In this document: piece after piece, positions 55,876 to 64,000 of the stretch
Position numbering within the stretch: position 1 is the stretch's first letter
How the letters are laid out: the number at the start of each line of letters is the position of its first letter
Assembly: GCA_031553765.1 (NCBI GenBank)
Contig: JAVBKY010000006.1
Coordinates: forward strand, 62,001 to 126,000
DNA length: 64,000 nt
Direction: 5' to 3'
Origin: JAITMY01 sp031553765
GTDB taxonomy: Bacteria > Bacteroidota > Bacteroidia > Bacteroidales > UBA932
The notes under the pieces: model-generated
Told to the model about the DNA's origin: nothing
Seen by the model: the letters and a program-made list of their open reading frames with translations, nothing else
Database searches by the model: none
Position numbers and translations under genes: made by a program

Positions 55876-57777
55876 ATGATGAATGAAAAACAAGACGAAG
55901 CGCAAGACTTGGATGTTAACGCGCCCGTAGAAAAAGAATCAGCACAGGACTTTTTGGATGATGCCGTTGAGCTCCGCCCGAAAACGAAGGTTGCCAATGC
56001 ATCAGTTGATGTAGATAAGTTTGACTGGGATGCTTTTGAAAGCGAAGGCGATTTGTACGATGCTGACAAAAAGACCATTACCGGTAAGTACGACGACACC
56101 CTGTCAAAGGTTGGCGCCGGCGAAATTGTAGAAGGTACCATTGTTGCGCTTAACAAGCGTGAGGCTGTGGTAAACATTGGCTACAAGAGCGAAGGTGTGG
56201 TTAACATCAGCGAATTCCGCTACAACCCCGATCTTAAGATTGGTGATAAGGTAGAAGTATACGTTGAGAATACCGAAGATAAGAAAGGACAGCTCATTCT
56301 GTCGCACAAGCAAGCTCGCTCACTGCGCTCATGGGATCGCGTAAACGAAGCGTTGAACAACGACGAAATTATCAAGGGTTACATCAAGTGCCGCACTAAG
56401 GGCGGTATGATTGTTGACGTATTCGGTATCGAAGCGTTCCTTCCCGGCTCACAAATTGACGTTAAGCCCATTCGTGACTACGACGTATTTGTTGGCAAGA
56501 ACATGGAGTTCAAGGTAGTTAAGATTAACCCCGAGTTCCGCAACGTGGTGGTATCGCACAAGGTACTTATCGAAGCTGAACTTGAAGCTCAAAAGAAGGA
56601 AATTATTTCTAAGCTCGAAAAGGGCCAAGTACTCGAAGGTACGGTTAAGAACATCACCTCTTACGGTGTGTTCATCGACTTGGGTGGCGTAGATGGTTTG
56701 ATTCACATCACCGACTTGAGCTGGGGCCGCGTAACTCACCCCGAGGAAATTGTTCACCTCGACCAAAAGTTGAACGTGGTTATCCTCGACTTCGACGATG
56801 CCAAGAAGCGTATTGCTCTCGGCTTGAAGCAACTTACCCCCCACCCATGGGAATCACTTGACCCCAACTTGAAGGTTGGCGACAAGGTTAAGGGCAAGGT
56901 AGTGGTTATGGCTGACTATGGTGCGTTTGTTGAAATCGCTCCGGGTGTTGAAGGCTTGATCCACGTATCGGAAATGTCATGGAGCCAGCACCTGCGCAGC
57001 GCTCAGGACTTCCTAAAGGTAGGTGACGAGGTTGAAGCCGTTATCCTTACCTTGGATAAGGATGAGCGCAAGATGTCACTTGGAATTAAGCAATTGAAGG
57101 CTGATCCTTGGGAAAACATAGATCAAAAGTACCCCGTAGGCTCACGCCACATGGCTAAGGTTCGCAACTTTACCAACTTCGGCGTATTTGTTGAAATCGA
57201 AGAAGGTGTTGACGGCTTGGTACACATCAGTGACTTGAGCTGGACCAAGAAGATTAAGCACCCTAACGAGTTTACCCAAATTGGTGCAGAACTCGAAGTA
57301 GTTGTACTGGAAATCGACATCAACAACCGTCGTTTGAGCCTTGGTCACAAGCAGCTCGAAGAAAATCCTTGGGATGTATTCGAAACCATTTTCACCATTG
57401 ACAGCGTACACGAAGGTACCATTACCGAAATTATGGATAAGGGTGCTGTAGTTGCTCTGCAATACGGTGTTGAAGGCTTTGTAACTCCTAAGAACCTGGT
57501 GAAGGAAGACGGCACTACCGCTAAGGCAGACGAGAAGTTACCCTTCAAGGTTATTGAGTTCAACAAGGGTTCTAAGCGCATCATTCTTTCGCACACCCGC
57601 ACCTTTGACGATACAAGGCGTGAGGCTGAGGAAACCGCTAAGAAGGATGAGGCTGAAACCACCAAGAAGACCGTAAAGAAGCTGAAGGACTCTTTGGAAA
57701 AGACAACCTTAGGTGACATTTCAGGTCTTGCTGCCTTGAAGAGCGAAATGGAAAACAACGAGAAGAAGTCTGAATAA
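55876..57777 (+). CDS. rpsA: 30S ribosomal protein S1
   Basis: An mRNA-binding ribosomal protein of 633 residues. After an acidic N-terminal stretch (about 1-75), six S1/OB motifs follow: VEGTIVALNKREAVVNIGYKSEG near 88, IKGYIKCRTKGGMIVDVFG near 175, LEGTVKNITSYGVFIDLGGVDGLIHITDLSW near 255, VKGKVVVMADYGAFVEI near 345, then MAKVRNFTNFGVFVEIEEGVDGL and HEGTITEIMDKGAVVAL. The C-terminus is Lys/Glu-rich. ATG ATG at 55876/55879 leaves a one-codon doubt about the start. Confidence 0.96.
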   Translation: MMNEKQDEAQDLDVNAPVEKESAQDFLDDAVELRPKTKVANASVDVDKFDWDAFESEGDLYDADKKTITGKYDDTLSKVGAGEIVEGTIVALNKREAVVNIGYKSEGVVNISEFRYNPDLKIGDKVEVYVENTEDKKGQLILSHKQARSLRSWDRVNEALNNDEIIKGYIKCRTKGGMIVDVFGIEAFLPGSQIDVKPIRDYDVFVGKNMEFKVVKINPEFRNVVVSHKVLIEAELEAQKKEIISKLEKGQVLEGTVKNITSYGVFIDLGGVDGLIHITDLSWGRVTHPEEIVHLDQKLNVVILDFDDAKKRIALGLKQLTPHPWESLDPNLKVGDKVKGKVVVMADYGAFVEIAPGVEGLIHVSEMSWSQHLRSAQDFLKVGDEVEAVILTLDKDERKMSLGIKQLKADPWENIDQKYPVGSRHMAKVRNFTNFGVFVEIEEGVDGLVHISDLSWTKKIKHPNEFTQIGAELEVVVLEIDINNRRLSLGHKQLEENPWDVFETIFTIDSVHEGTITEIMDKGAVVALQYGVEGFVTPKNLVKEDGTTAKADEKLPFKVIEFNKGSKRIILSHTRTFDDTRREAEETAKKDEAETTKKTVKKLKDSLEKTTLGDISGLAALKSEMENNEKKSE

Positions 57778-57778
57778 T

Positions 57779-57812
57779 TTCTCGCAAAGGCGCGAAGGCG
57801 CAGAGAAAAACT
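57779..57812. repeat. GGCGC(A/G)AAG word repeat
   Basis: TCTCGCAAAGGCGCGAAGGC followed by GCAGAGAAAAA lies between rpsA and its terminator; three related words in a row. Confidence 0.5.
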
Positions 57813-57821
57813 TCTATAAAG

Positions 57822-57853
57822 AAAATCCCCTGTCGTAATTGACAGGGGATTTT
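57822..57853. terminator. Bidirectional terminator after rpsA
   Basis: A perfect 13-bp stem (57822-57834 with 57841-57853), A-rich before and T-rich after, overlapping the 3' end of the convergent DUF454 gene by one base. Confidence 0.88.
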
Positions 57854-58215
57854 TATTTCTTCAACGTTTTAAAAGAAAGAATGTGGTAGGTAACTCCCGC
57901 GGCAATACAAAACAGCAGAATTTTCACCCAGAGCAAAGGAATGATGAAGAAAATGCAGTACAGCATGGTAACCCACAACAGACTTACTGAAATAATTTTG
58001 GCATGTAGAGGGACAGCTTTATGCTCACGAAAGTTACGAATATAAGGACCTAACCGTTTTTGGCTAAGCAGCCAATTATACAACCTTGGTGAACTTTTGC
58101 AATATAGCGCGGCGGTAAGTAGTAAAAAAGGCGTGGTTGGCAGCAGAGGCAAAAAAATGCCCGCTATTCCTAAACCCAATGACACCGAACCAAGCGCTAT
58201 GTACACATATTTCAT
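57853..58215 (-). CDS. DUF454 (YbaN-like) inner membrane protein
   Basis: A 120-residue membrane protein with about four helices. The DUF454 pattern is plain: LGSVSLGLGIAGIFLPLLPTTPFLLLTAALY at residues 7-37, then SSPRLYNWLLSQKRLGPYIRNFREHKAVP. Function unknown. The start is placed at 58215 (MKYVYIALG); an ATG five codons upstream is possible. Confidence 0.9.
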   Translation of the reverse strand: MKYVYIALGSVSLGLGIAGIFLPLLPTTPFLLLTAALYCKSSPRLYNWLLSQKRLGPYIRNFREHKAVPLHAKIISVSLLWVTMLYCIFFIIPLLWVKILLFCIAAGVTYHILSFKTLKK

Positions 58216-58224
58216 ACAACAAAT

Positions 58225-58345
58225 ATACAAGATAAAAGGATAAATACGCTTCGCGCGATAAATGCTTCGCGATAAAATTTGTATTTCTTTTATCGTTTTA
58301 TCTCTTTATCGTCCGGCTTTAGGCGGGACATTTATCTTTTTCGAT
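58225..58345. repeat. Inverted GATAAA / TTTATC word array
   Basis: GATAAA occurs at three places on the left (mixed with CTTCGCG words) and TTTATC at four on the right, so the DUF454-rnz spacer can fold on itself. CTTCGCG words are shared with the metF spacer at 21533-21569. Confidence 0.65.
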
Positions 58346-58354
58346 ACGAAGTAT

Positions 58355-58362
58355 TACCTTTG
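58355..58362 (+). promoter_or_regulatory. rnz -7 box
   Basis: TACCTTTG matches TAnnTTTG and ends 9 bp before the ATG at 58372, implying an almost leaderless mRNA. Confidence 0.5.
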
Positions 58363-58371
58363 CATATCCTT

Positions 58372-59295
58372 ATGACTTTTTCCGTTACCATACTCGGCAG
58401 CAGCTCTGCCCTACCCACCACGAACCGATTTCCCTCGGCACAGCTGGTAAACATGCGTGAGCATCACTACCTGGTGGACTGTGGTGAGGGTACACAAATG
58501 CAGCTGCGTAAGTACGGAATTGGCTTTTCGCGCATCAACCACATACTTATAAGCCACCTGCACGGTGATCATCTGTTTGGTATCTTTGGGTTGCTATCTA
58601 CCATGAGCATGCTGGGACGCAAAACACCGCTACATATTTTTGCTCCGGCAGGATTGCAGCAAATACTCAACGAGCATTTTTCGCACTTTGGCGATGGTAT
58701 GACCTACACGCCTGTGGTACACGAACTCAATACCGAGCGCGATGAAGTGATTGTGGACTCGCGGTCACTCACCATTACCTCATTCCCGCTATACCATCGT
58801 ATACCAACCTGCGGTTTCCTATTTCAGGAGAAAACTCCGCAACGCAATATACACAAGGAGTTAATTGCAAGATACAGTCTATCGCTACGCGATATTGTAA
58901 CCATAAAAAATGGCGCAGATTACACGTTACAAAGTGGCAAGATAATTTCAAATACAGAGCTCACCTACCTACCCTACGCACCTCGTTCATACGCCTACTG
59001 TTCGGATACCATGTACAACGAGCAGGTAGCGCGGGTTGTACACGGCGTTGACCTGCTATACCACGAAGCAACTTTTGCCAACAGCATGCGCGAATTTGCG
59101 GTAGAGCGCGGTCATACCACCGCCCTACAAGCGGCTCAAATAGCCAAGCAGGCTGAAACAAAGGAGTTGGTAATAGGGCATTTCTCTTCGCGCTACAAAA
59201 ATGTGGACATACTGCTGCATGAAGCTCAAAAAGTATTTCCAAATACACATTTGGCTGAAGAGGGACTAACATTCCATGTAGGCAATTTACAGTAG
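58372..59295 (+). CDS. rnz: Ribonuclease Z
   Basis: A 307-residue zinc-dependent endonuclease that trims tRNA 3' ends. This matters here because neither visible tRNA encodes CCA. The metallo-beta-lactamase motif ISHLHGDHLFGIFGL is near residue 60. The start is TFSVTILGSSSALPTTNRFPSAQLV, and further metal ligands lie in YCSDTMYNEQ, YHEATF and VIGHFSSRY. It has the usual length (about 305). A longer frame from 58279 would begin upstream of the -7 box. Confidence 0.95.
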   Translation: MTFSVTILGSSSALPTTNRFPSAQLVNMREHHYLVDCGEGTQMQLRKYGIGFSRINHILISHLHGDHLFGIFGLLSTMSMLGRKTPLHIFAPAGLQQILNEHFSHFGDGMTYTPVVHELNTERDEVIVDSRSLTITSFPLYHRIPTCGFLFQEKTPQRNIHKELIARYSLSLRDIVTIKNGADYTLQSGKIISNTELTYLPYAPRSYAYCSDTMYNEQVARVVHGVDLLYHEATFANSMREFAVERGHTTALQAAQIAKQAETKELVIGHFSSRYKNVDILLHEAQKVFPNTHLAEEGLTFHVGNLQ

Positions 59296-59300
59296 ACATA

Positions 59301-59335
59301 AAAAACGGCACACATTACAAATGTGTGCCGTTTTT
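59301..59335. terminator. Bidirectional terminator after rnz
   Basis: A perfect 15-bp stem (59301-59315 with 59321-59335) starting in A5 and ending in T5, between two convergent genes. Confidence 0.9.
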
Positions 59336-59353
59336 CAATGGGTAAAGAAACGG

Positions 59354-60046
59354 TTATCGCCAAGTCCTCGCCTTTTCCAATGCCTTCTGATACATGCTCC
59401 AACCAGGGCTCCAAACAAACAGAAACTCCCTAAACTGTAGCATTCCGTTATCAGCCATCATAAAGAAAACAGAGCCACTATCCTCCTGCCACATAGTTAC
59501 CTTAGCTGGCAACAAGCGCTCGCTGGTAGTACGGGTGGCACCTGTAGAGGTTGATTCCCACGAATTTGAGGGAGAGCCAAACTCCTTGATTCTCAATTTT
59601 AACTCATCCCCATATATATCTTTCATGGCACCCGATTCCACACGGCACACACGATGCACCATAAAGAGACGAAATACGTTACTCTCGTCGCGCACGAAGT
59701 AAAAGTCTGCACGAAAAGTATTGGCAAAAATGCCGTAGCAACGCTCCACCGTATACTTTTTGATAAAGTAGTTATAGAACTGCGGACCATCGTCGCTAGC
59801 TTTCACCCCTCCCTCAAAAAAAGGCGCTATCGGCTTATAGCACATAATTTGGTTGATGACCACAGCGCGATCTTCATACACCACAACATTATCCTGCTCC
59901 TCCAACCATTCCACAATCTCCTTTTCCGTTTTACCAAAAGGAAGGTTCTTGTACACCAATGTAAACATTTGCTTAGGTGCAGCAAAAGCACCAACAACAA
60001 CCATAGTGTGCACAACCAGCGTTAGAAAAAATATTTTTAGTCGCAT
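59354..60046 (-). CDS. Secreted protein of unknown function
   Basis: A 230-residue protein with a signal peptide (IFFLTLVVHTMVVVGAFA). The mature part has no recognised motif; features include NLPFGKTEKEIVEWLEEQDNVVVYEDRAVV near residue 35 and aromatic, mixed alpha/beta sequence after it. It follows the MurU-like gene on the same strand by 12 bp, so it may be co-transcribed with the cell-wall salvage genes. Role unknown. Confidence 0.75.
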   Translation of the reverse strand: MRLKIFFLTLVVHTMVVVGAFAAPKQMFTLVYKNLPFGKTEKEIVEWLEEQDNVVVYEDRAVVINQIMCYKPIAPFFEGGVKASDDGPQFYNYFIKKYTVERCYGIFANTFRADFYFVRDESNVFRLFMVHRVCRVESGAMKDIYGDELKLRIKEFGSPSNSWESTSTGATRTTSERLLPAKVTMWQEDSGSVFFMMADNGMLQFREFLFVWSPGWSMYQKALEKARTWR

Positions 60047-60058
60047 AAAAATACAAGC

Positions 60059-60793
60059 TTAACTCTTTTCTTCATTCAACATTTTACTTGCCGCCTCTAA
60101 ATAGCTAAACTTCCCCACATCTATCCATCGTTCGCCTTGAATATCGAAACTCTCAATGTGATGTGTTGCAGCCAATCCGAGGTAGGCGTCCACTATAGAA
60201 AATTTATCACCAAATCTATCCAAAAATCCAAAAATTTCAGGGCGTATTACATGAACTCCACCAAAAGCAAGCGGAATAAGCAATTCCGCTGTCCTCACTG
60301 GACGCTTTTCCTCACCGGTTTTTACGTTGCGCCACCCGCAAAGGCGATGCGCAGCGTTGAACAAAAAGTAGCGCGACGAGCCGCGATGGCTCACGGCAAG
60401 CGTTGCCAAAGCGCCGCTCTTCAAATTTTGTTCGTACATTCTGCGCACATCCAACGTAGTGAGTATATCCACGTTGTACACCACAAATGGCTCGCTACCA
60501 TTAAGGAATTTTTCCGCATGGCGTAAACCTCCGCCTGTTTCCAACAGCAAGTTACGCTCGTCGGATATGGTAATTTTACAACCGAAGTTGTTGTTTACCC
60601 GTAAAAACTCCTCCACCTTATCGGCAAAGTGATGCACGTTCACCACAAATTCCGTAACACCCTGCGCAGCTAAACGCTTTATGTTATGCTCCAGCAGCGG
60701 CACCCCATTTACAGGCACCAACGCTTTGGGTATTTCATCGGTTAGCGGCTTCAGGCGCGTACCCAAGCCCGCTGCAAGTATGAAGGCTTTCAT
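60059..60793 (-). CDS. Sugar-1-phosphate nucleotidyltransferase, MurU-like
   Basis: A 244-residue GT-A-fold pyrophosphorylase. It has the signature KAFILAAGLGTRLKPLTDEIPKALVPVNG at the start, ETGGGLRHAEKFL near 87, and VYNVDILTTLD near 105. In Pseudomonas, MurU makes UDP-MurNAc from MurNAc-1-P in peptidoglycan recycling. The upstream gene, overlapping by one base (TAATG), encodes an AmgK-like kinase, which makes that substrate, so the recycling role is well supported by context. Confidence 0.88.
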   Translation of the reverse strand: MKAFILAAGLGTRLKPLTDEIPKALVPVNGVPLLEHNIKRLAAQGVTEFVVNVHHFADKVEEFLRVNNNFGCKITISDERNLLLETGGGLRHAEKFLNGSEPFVVYNVDILTTLDVRRMYEQNLKSGALATLAVSHRGSSRYFLFNAAHRLCGWRNVKTGEEKRPVRTAELLIPLAFGGVHVIRPEIFGFLDRFGDKFSIVDAYLGLAATHHIESFDIQGERWIDVGKFSYLEAASKMLNEEKS

Positions 60794-62223
60794 TATAGCG
60801 TTTGCTTAATTTTTTGTTCGCGGTGCGTAATCACCACCTCAGCCTCCGGAAATTTCTGATGCAAGTGTTCAGCCATGTGCTGCGCCGAGTACACCGAACG
60901 GTGTTGTCCGCCCGTGCACCCAAAGTTCACCATAAGGTGGCTAAAACCTCTTGCCAAATACCGTTCAACAGCGCCATCCGCTAAAGCGTAGGCATGCTGT
61001 AAAAAATTCTGCATTTGTTCGTTGCCGTCCAAGTAGCCGCTGACGGCTTCATCAAGTCCGGTAAGAAACTTAAACTGCTCTTCACGGCCGGGATTGTGTA
61101 TAAAGCGGCAGTCAAAAACAAATCCACCACCGTTACCCGAAACATCCTCGGGGATTCCCACACGGTACGAGAAGCTCGTTACATCTATCCTCAATTTAGC
61201 CTGCGATGCAGGAGCATGTTCCTGCTTAACTTCAATTAAGCGATACAAAATATTGTTAAGATACGGCAGCTGCATATCGCTCAGCACGCCCTTGTCCAAC
61301 ATTTTTTTCAGGTTAGCCAACGCAAAAGGAACACTTTGTAAAAAATGTGCCTTGCGCTCAAAGTAACCACGATAGCCGTATGCGCCAAGCACCTGTAGGT
61401 TGCGTAGCAAGGCGTACAGCGGTAACTTCTTTCTAAAATCAGCCGCGTCAATTGTTGCATACTTAGCCGCGCTATCTAAATAAACCTGTAGCAATTCTTC
61501 GCGCAATTCTTCGGAAAAATTTGCCTTGGCTTGATATAAAAACGAGGCTACATCGTATGCCGGAACACCTTTGCGACCTCCCTGAAAATCTATAAAAAAC
61601 GGACTATCGTTATGCCACATCACGTTACGCGACTGAAAATCACGAAACATGAAGCAGCTGTTTTTTTCAGCGGAAAGAAAAATACATAGCCTTGCAAAAT
61701 CGCGCTCCAACTTCTCCTCGTTGAAATCCTCAATGGAAGGCTTTAAAAAGTAGTACTTAAAGTAGTTCAAGTCCCACATAATGGTATCGGCGCCAAACTC
61801 CGCCTGCGGATAGCAAACCGAGTAGTTGAGCCCCTTACCACCGTCGTACTGTAGCTGTGGTAGCGCGGCAATAGTCTTGCGTAACGCCATTTTTTCCACT
61901 TCCGAAAAAATGCCGCTTTCGCGTCCGGCCGCAATTAAATCAAAGAGCGATGTGCTGCCCAAATCCTGCTGTAGGTAGTATTGGCTGCACTCCGAGGTGG
62001 CAAGTACATGAGGGACGTTGAGCCCCAACTTTGCAAAGTGTTGCGACAAGGCAATAAAGCAGGCGTTCTCCTGCAAATTTTGTCCGTAGCACCCTACCAC
62101 CGTTTTACCCGCTGAGTTCAGGCGAAAATACCTGCGGTTAGACCCCGCTTGCGTCAGCTCAACGGAATTTACGAGGCGTTCCCCACTCCAAAATTCGAAT
62201 AATTTTACTAACCCGTATAGCAT
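60793..62223 (-). CDS. AmgK-like sugar kinase fused to a RapZ C-terminal domain
   Basis: A 476-residue two-domain protein. Residues about 1-330 are an aminoglycoside-phosphotransferase-type kinase: MFRDFQSRNVMWHNDSPFFIDFQGGRKGVPAYDVASFL carries the catalytic and metal-binding Asp residues, as in AmgK (MurNAc/GlcNAc anomeric kinase). Residues about 340-476 match the C-terminal domain of RapZ: IDVTSFSYRVGIP, VFDCRFIHNPG and NFGCTGGQHRSVYSAQHMAEHL. The N-terminal ATPase of RapZ is absent. In E. coli RapZ senses GlcN6P and controls glmS. A kinase with a built-in sensor of wall-sugar status is plausible but unproven. Its stop overlaps the MurU-like start. Confidence 0.9.
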   Translation of the reverse strand: MLYGLVKLFEFWSGERLVNSVELTQAGSNRRYFRLNSAGKTVVGCYGQNLQENACFIALSQHFAKLGLNVPHVLATSECSQYYLQQDLGSTSLFDLIAAGRESGIFSEVEKMALRKTIAALPQLQYDGGKGLNYSVCYPQAEFGADTIMWDLNYFKYYFLKPSIEDFNEEKLERDFARLCIFLSAEKNSCFMFRDFQSRNVMWHNDSPFFIDFQGGRKGVPAYDVASFLYQAKANFSEELREELLQVYLDSAAKYATIDAADFRKKLPLYALLRNLQVLGAYGYRGYFERKAHFLQSVPFALANLKKMLDKGVLSDMQLPYLNNILYRLIEVKQEHAPASQAKLRIDVTSFSYRVGIPEDVSGNGGGFVFDCRFIHNPGREEQFKFLTGLDEAVSGYLDGNEQMQNFLQHAYALADGAVERYLARGFSHLMVNFGCTGGQHRSVYSAQHMAEHLHQKFPEAEVVITHREQKIKQTL

Positions 62224-62343
62224 TAACCTTCTTTAATACAATCTACAAAGTTAGCAAGAATTACAATAAAAGCAAAAGAGGCTTAATTTGCACAAAATCT
62301 GTGCAAAAAGCCTCTTTTTAGAACCGTATTTTTTCGGCAAAAA

Positions 62344-62937
62344 CTACTTTATGGCTGCCTCAATGTTTACGTCAAACGTAATTTCATCCTTAATGGCTTT
62401 ATCAGCCAGCCCCTTAAAAAATGAGGTGGAGCCATATTTTACCTCCCACAGCGCGCGGTTAATGGTAAATTTTGCAGAGGCTTTCAGCACCTTCCCGTTC
62501 ACGTCAAGCGTGGCATCAAACGTAACAGGGTTAGTTTTATCCTTAATGGTCAAATTTCCCGTCACAGCATAATTCTTTCCGCCCTTGGGCATAACTTTGG
62601 TTATAATAAACTTGGCAGTGGGGAAGGTATCCACATTGAAAAAATCGGGTGACTTAAGGTGCTTTTCAAGCATAGCCTTCATATCACCGCTTTGATCTTC
62701 GTTGTTAATGCTGCTCATATCCACCACAAAAATACCGTTGACGGGTACATTTTTCTCGAGCTGCAGTTCACCTTCCTGAAGCGCAATGGTACCGTGATGC
62801 ATCTTACCTACCACGTTACCACCTTCCCATTTTAGCGTGCTTGCTTGCACGTTTACGCTGGCCGGCACAGGCGCGGCCGATGCTGTTGTTACCATAGCTG
62901 TAAGCATTAGAGCGATTAGTAAATAAGTTTGTTTCAT
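62344..62937 (-). CDS. YceI-family periplasmic protein
   Basis: A 197-residue lipocalin-like protein with a signal peptide (LIALMLTAMVTTASA). YceI features are visible: VQASTLKWEGGNVVGKMHHGTIAL near residue 30, GIFVVDMSSINNEDQSGDMKAMLEKHLKSPDFFNVDTFPTAKF near 68-110, and GNLTIKDKTNPVTFDATL near 126. Members bind isoprenoid-type lipids; the cargo here is unknown. It has no operon partner. Confidence 0.93.
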   Translation of the reverse strand: MKQTYLLIALMLTAMVTTASAAPVPASVNVQASTLKWEGGNVVGKMHHGTIALQEGELQLEKNVPVNGIFVVDMSSINNEDQSGDMKAMLEKHLKSPDFFNVDTFPTAKFIITKVMPKGGKNYAVTGNLTIKDKTNPVTFDATLDVNGKVLKASAKFTINRALWEVKYGSTSFFKGLADKAIKDEITFDVNIEAAIK

Positions 62938-62969
62938 AGGGCAAAAATTTAAATGTGGTAAATTCTACC

Positions 62970-62977
62970 TATCTTTG
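62970..62977 (+). promoter_or_regulatory. -7 box upstream of the last gene
   Basis: TATCTTTG matches TAnnTTTG, 70 bp before the ATG at 63047. Confidence 0.5.
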
Positions 62978-63046
62978 TAAAAGTAGCGATTTTTACAACT
63001 GAATAATGTTGCAGCTATCCCTTTTTCACCTTTTAAAAAGTTAATT

Positions 63047-63919
63047 ATGAAACGTTTAATCTTTGCCGCACTTGCGCTTTGCGCAATGGTCACATTTTCA
63101 GCTGTTGCCGCCGAACGTCGCTTGGCAAATGCCGATGAACTAAACGCCTTTTTTAGCTCTACTACTTACGTGGTTACCACCAACGACAACATTATTCTCG
63201 ACGCTTTTCTGAGTGATGCTGCCAAGCGCTTATGGACAATCACTCCTTATAAGGTAATAGACAAAGATGAATTTGATAACCTGAAGGCTGATGAAAAAAA
63301 TTCATTTCTAATGGTAACAAAAGTGGTGGAGGCCAAGGATAAGCTAAAGCGTCCCTACCTATACCTGAGCCTGCTTATGGGCAGCAAGGATGCCGCCAAA
63401 GATTTGGACTTGATGCCTGAAATTGCCTTTATACCTATGGCTACGGAGTCAACCGATGGTGAAATTTCATCAACCGTAATGCTGGAGCCCATGATGCTTT
63501 TTGTACAAAAACATGCCACGAACTTGAAGGATAAAAATTTTGCAAGCCGCGTACTGTTTAGCTTTCAACAACGCCTGCAAGCCTACAACTACAACATGGG
63601 GCAGCTGAAGGGTAAAACTATTTACGTAAACAAAAGCGATGTGGATTCGCAGTCGGAAATGGCACAGGTGGAGGCTACCTGCGGTGAAAAATTCCGCTTT
63701 GTAGATGAGGATGAAATTGCCCGTGTGGTGAGCAACGAGGAGGCTGATGCCGCCATTGCTTTTTGCATTACCCCGCAAGGTACTGAAAAGGGTGCCTATG
63801 GCTACAAAATGGTAATGGGTACCGACGGTTCACTGTACTACTATTACTACGAAACAAAGCCAAAGAACTTCTTGTTTAAGAAGAATGACTTTGATATGAT
63901 AATGCAGAACACGAAGTAA
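63047..63919 (+). CDS. Secreted protein of unknown function
   Basis: A 290-residue protein with a signal peptide (IFAALALCAMVTFSAVAA). The mature sequence has regular alpha/beta character (NFASRVLFSFQQRLQAYNYNMGQLKGKTIYVNKSDVDS near 180, EVSNEEADAAIAFCITPQ-like region near 235) and ends YYYYYETKPKNFLFKKNDFDMIMQ. I do not recognise a family. It is divergent from the YceI gene and has its own -7 box. Confidence 0.75.
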   Translation: MKRLIFAALALCAMVTFSAVAAERRLANADELNAFFSSTTYVVTTNDNIILDAFLSDAAKRLWTITPYKVIDKDEFDNLKADEKNSFLMVTKVVEAKDKLKRPYLYLSLLMGSKDAAKDLDLMPEIAFIPMATESTDGEISSTVMLEPMMLFVQKHATNLKDKNFASRVLFSFQQRLQAYNYNMGQLKGKTIYVNKSDVDSQSEMAQVEATCGEKFRFVDEDEIARVVSNEEADAAIAFCITPQGTEKGAYGYKMVMGTDGSLYYYYYETKPKNFLFKKNDFDMIMQNTK

Positions 63920-63920
63920 G

Positions 63921-63955
63921 ACAAGTAGGCAATACGCAGTTGGCAATAGGCAATA
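63921..63955. repeat. GGCAATA word array
   Basis: AAGTAGGCAATACGCAGTTGG is followed by CAATAGGCAATAGGCAA. The left part matches 15416-15440 almost exactly, nearly 48 kb away. Confidence 0.75.
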
Positions 63956-64000
63956 GGCAACATCAAACAGCCAAAGCACAATCAGAACGTCATTGCGAGC

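Overview
The window reads as a Bacteroidota chromosome, most likely order Bacteroidales. The support is: many promoters with the TAnnTTTG -7 box (several with TTG/TTTG about 19 bp upstream), a GldF-type ABC permease, a DUF5606 protein, Mfa1/Mfa2-type fimbrial lipoproteins behind an OmpA/DUF3575 protein, a TonB-dependent receptor, DUF5106 and clostripain-like lipoproteins, and a Bacteroidetes-type tyrosine recombinase. The species cannot be named from the sequence.

Layout. 1-13.6 kb: guaB (cut by the left edge), an ECF sigma factor with a small membrane partner, an SLC13-type permease with RCK_C domains, two tandem DUF1254/DUF1214 lipoproteins, rpsF-rpsR-rplI, a hemolysin-III family protein, tRNA-Gln, a DUF5606 protein, coaD, two four-helix-bundle genes (one frameshifted) around ung, and a gldF-like permease. 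13.6-20.5 kb: a co-directional run of oxidoreductase, mtgA, TPR protein, MATE exporter, apbE and nitroreductase. 20.5-31 kb: metF and metH, an alpha/beta hydrolase, a TonB receptor, an RRM protein, tRNA-Thr and ppk1. 31-35.1 kb is decayed: a frameshifted beta-helix surface protein, a shortened ORF6N gene, a reductase pseudogene and an AraC remnant. 35.1-48.9 kb is a fimbrial island. 49.3-64 kb is housekeeping and sugar-nucleotide genes: fabG, phosphosugar mutase, rfbD-like, UDP-xylose synthase-like, ugd, rpsA, rnz, a MurU-like nucleotidyltransferase, an AmgK-RapZ fusion and a YceI protein.

The most striking system is in the fimbrial island. A perfect 19-bp inverted repeat (45833-45851 and 47036-47054) encloses an AraC-family gene and an outward promoter, and lies 31 bp upstream of the OmpA/fimbrillin/Mfa2/tip-protein operon; a tyrosine recombinase gene sits beside it. 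As assembled, the promoter points away from the operon and no matching -7 box faces the operon inside the segment. Inversion would put the promoter about 78 bp upstream of ompA. This looks like a recombinase-controlled fimbrial phase switch that also flips its regulator, with the OFF form in this assembly.

The second theme is dispersed palindromic DNA. Roughly 110-bp CCCCC-TAAA-GGGGG elements lie between metF and metH and also, in frame, inside metH. A shorter relative lies in frame inside the clostripain-like gene. Two inverted copies of a ~205-bp nested palindrome flank the clostripain/thioredoxin pair. Many spacers hold inverted or tandem arrays of 6-9-bp words (ATTTCAGATT, AACGTT, GGCAATA, GATAAA and others), often on both sides of a single gene.
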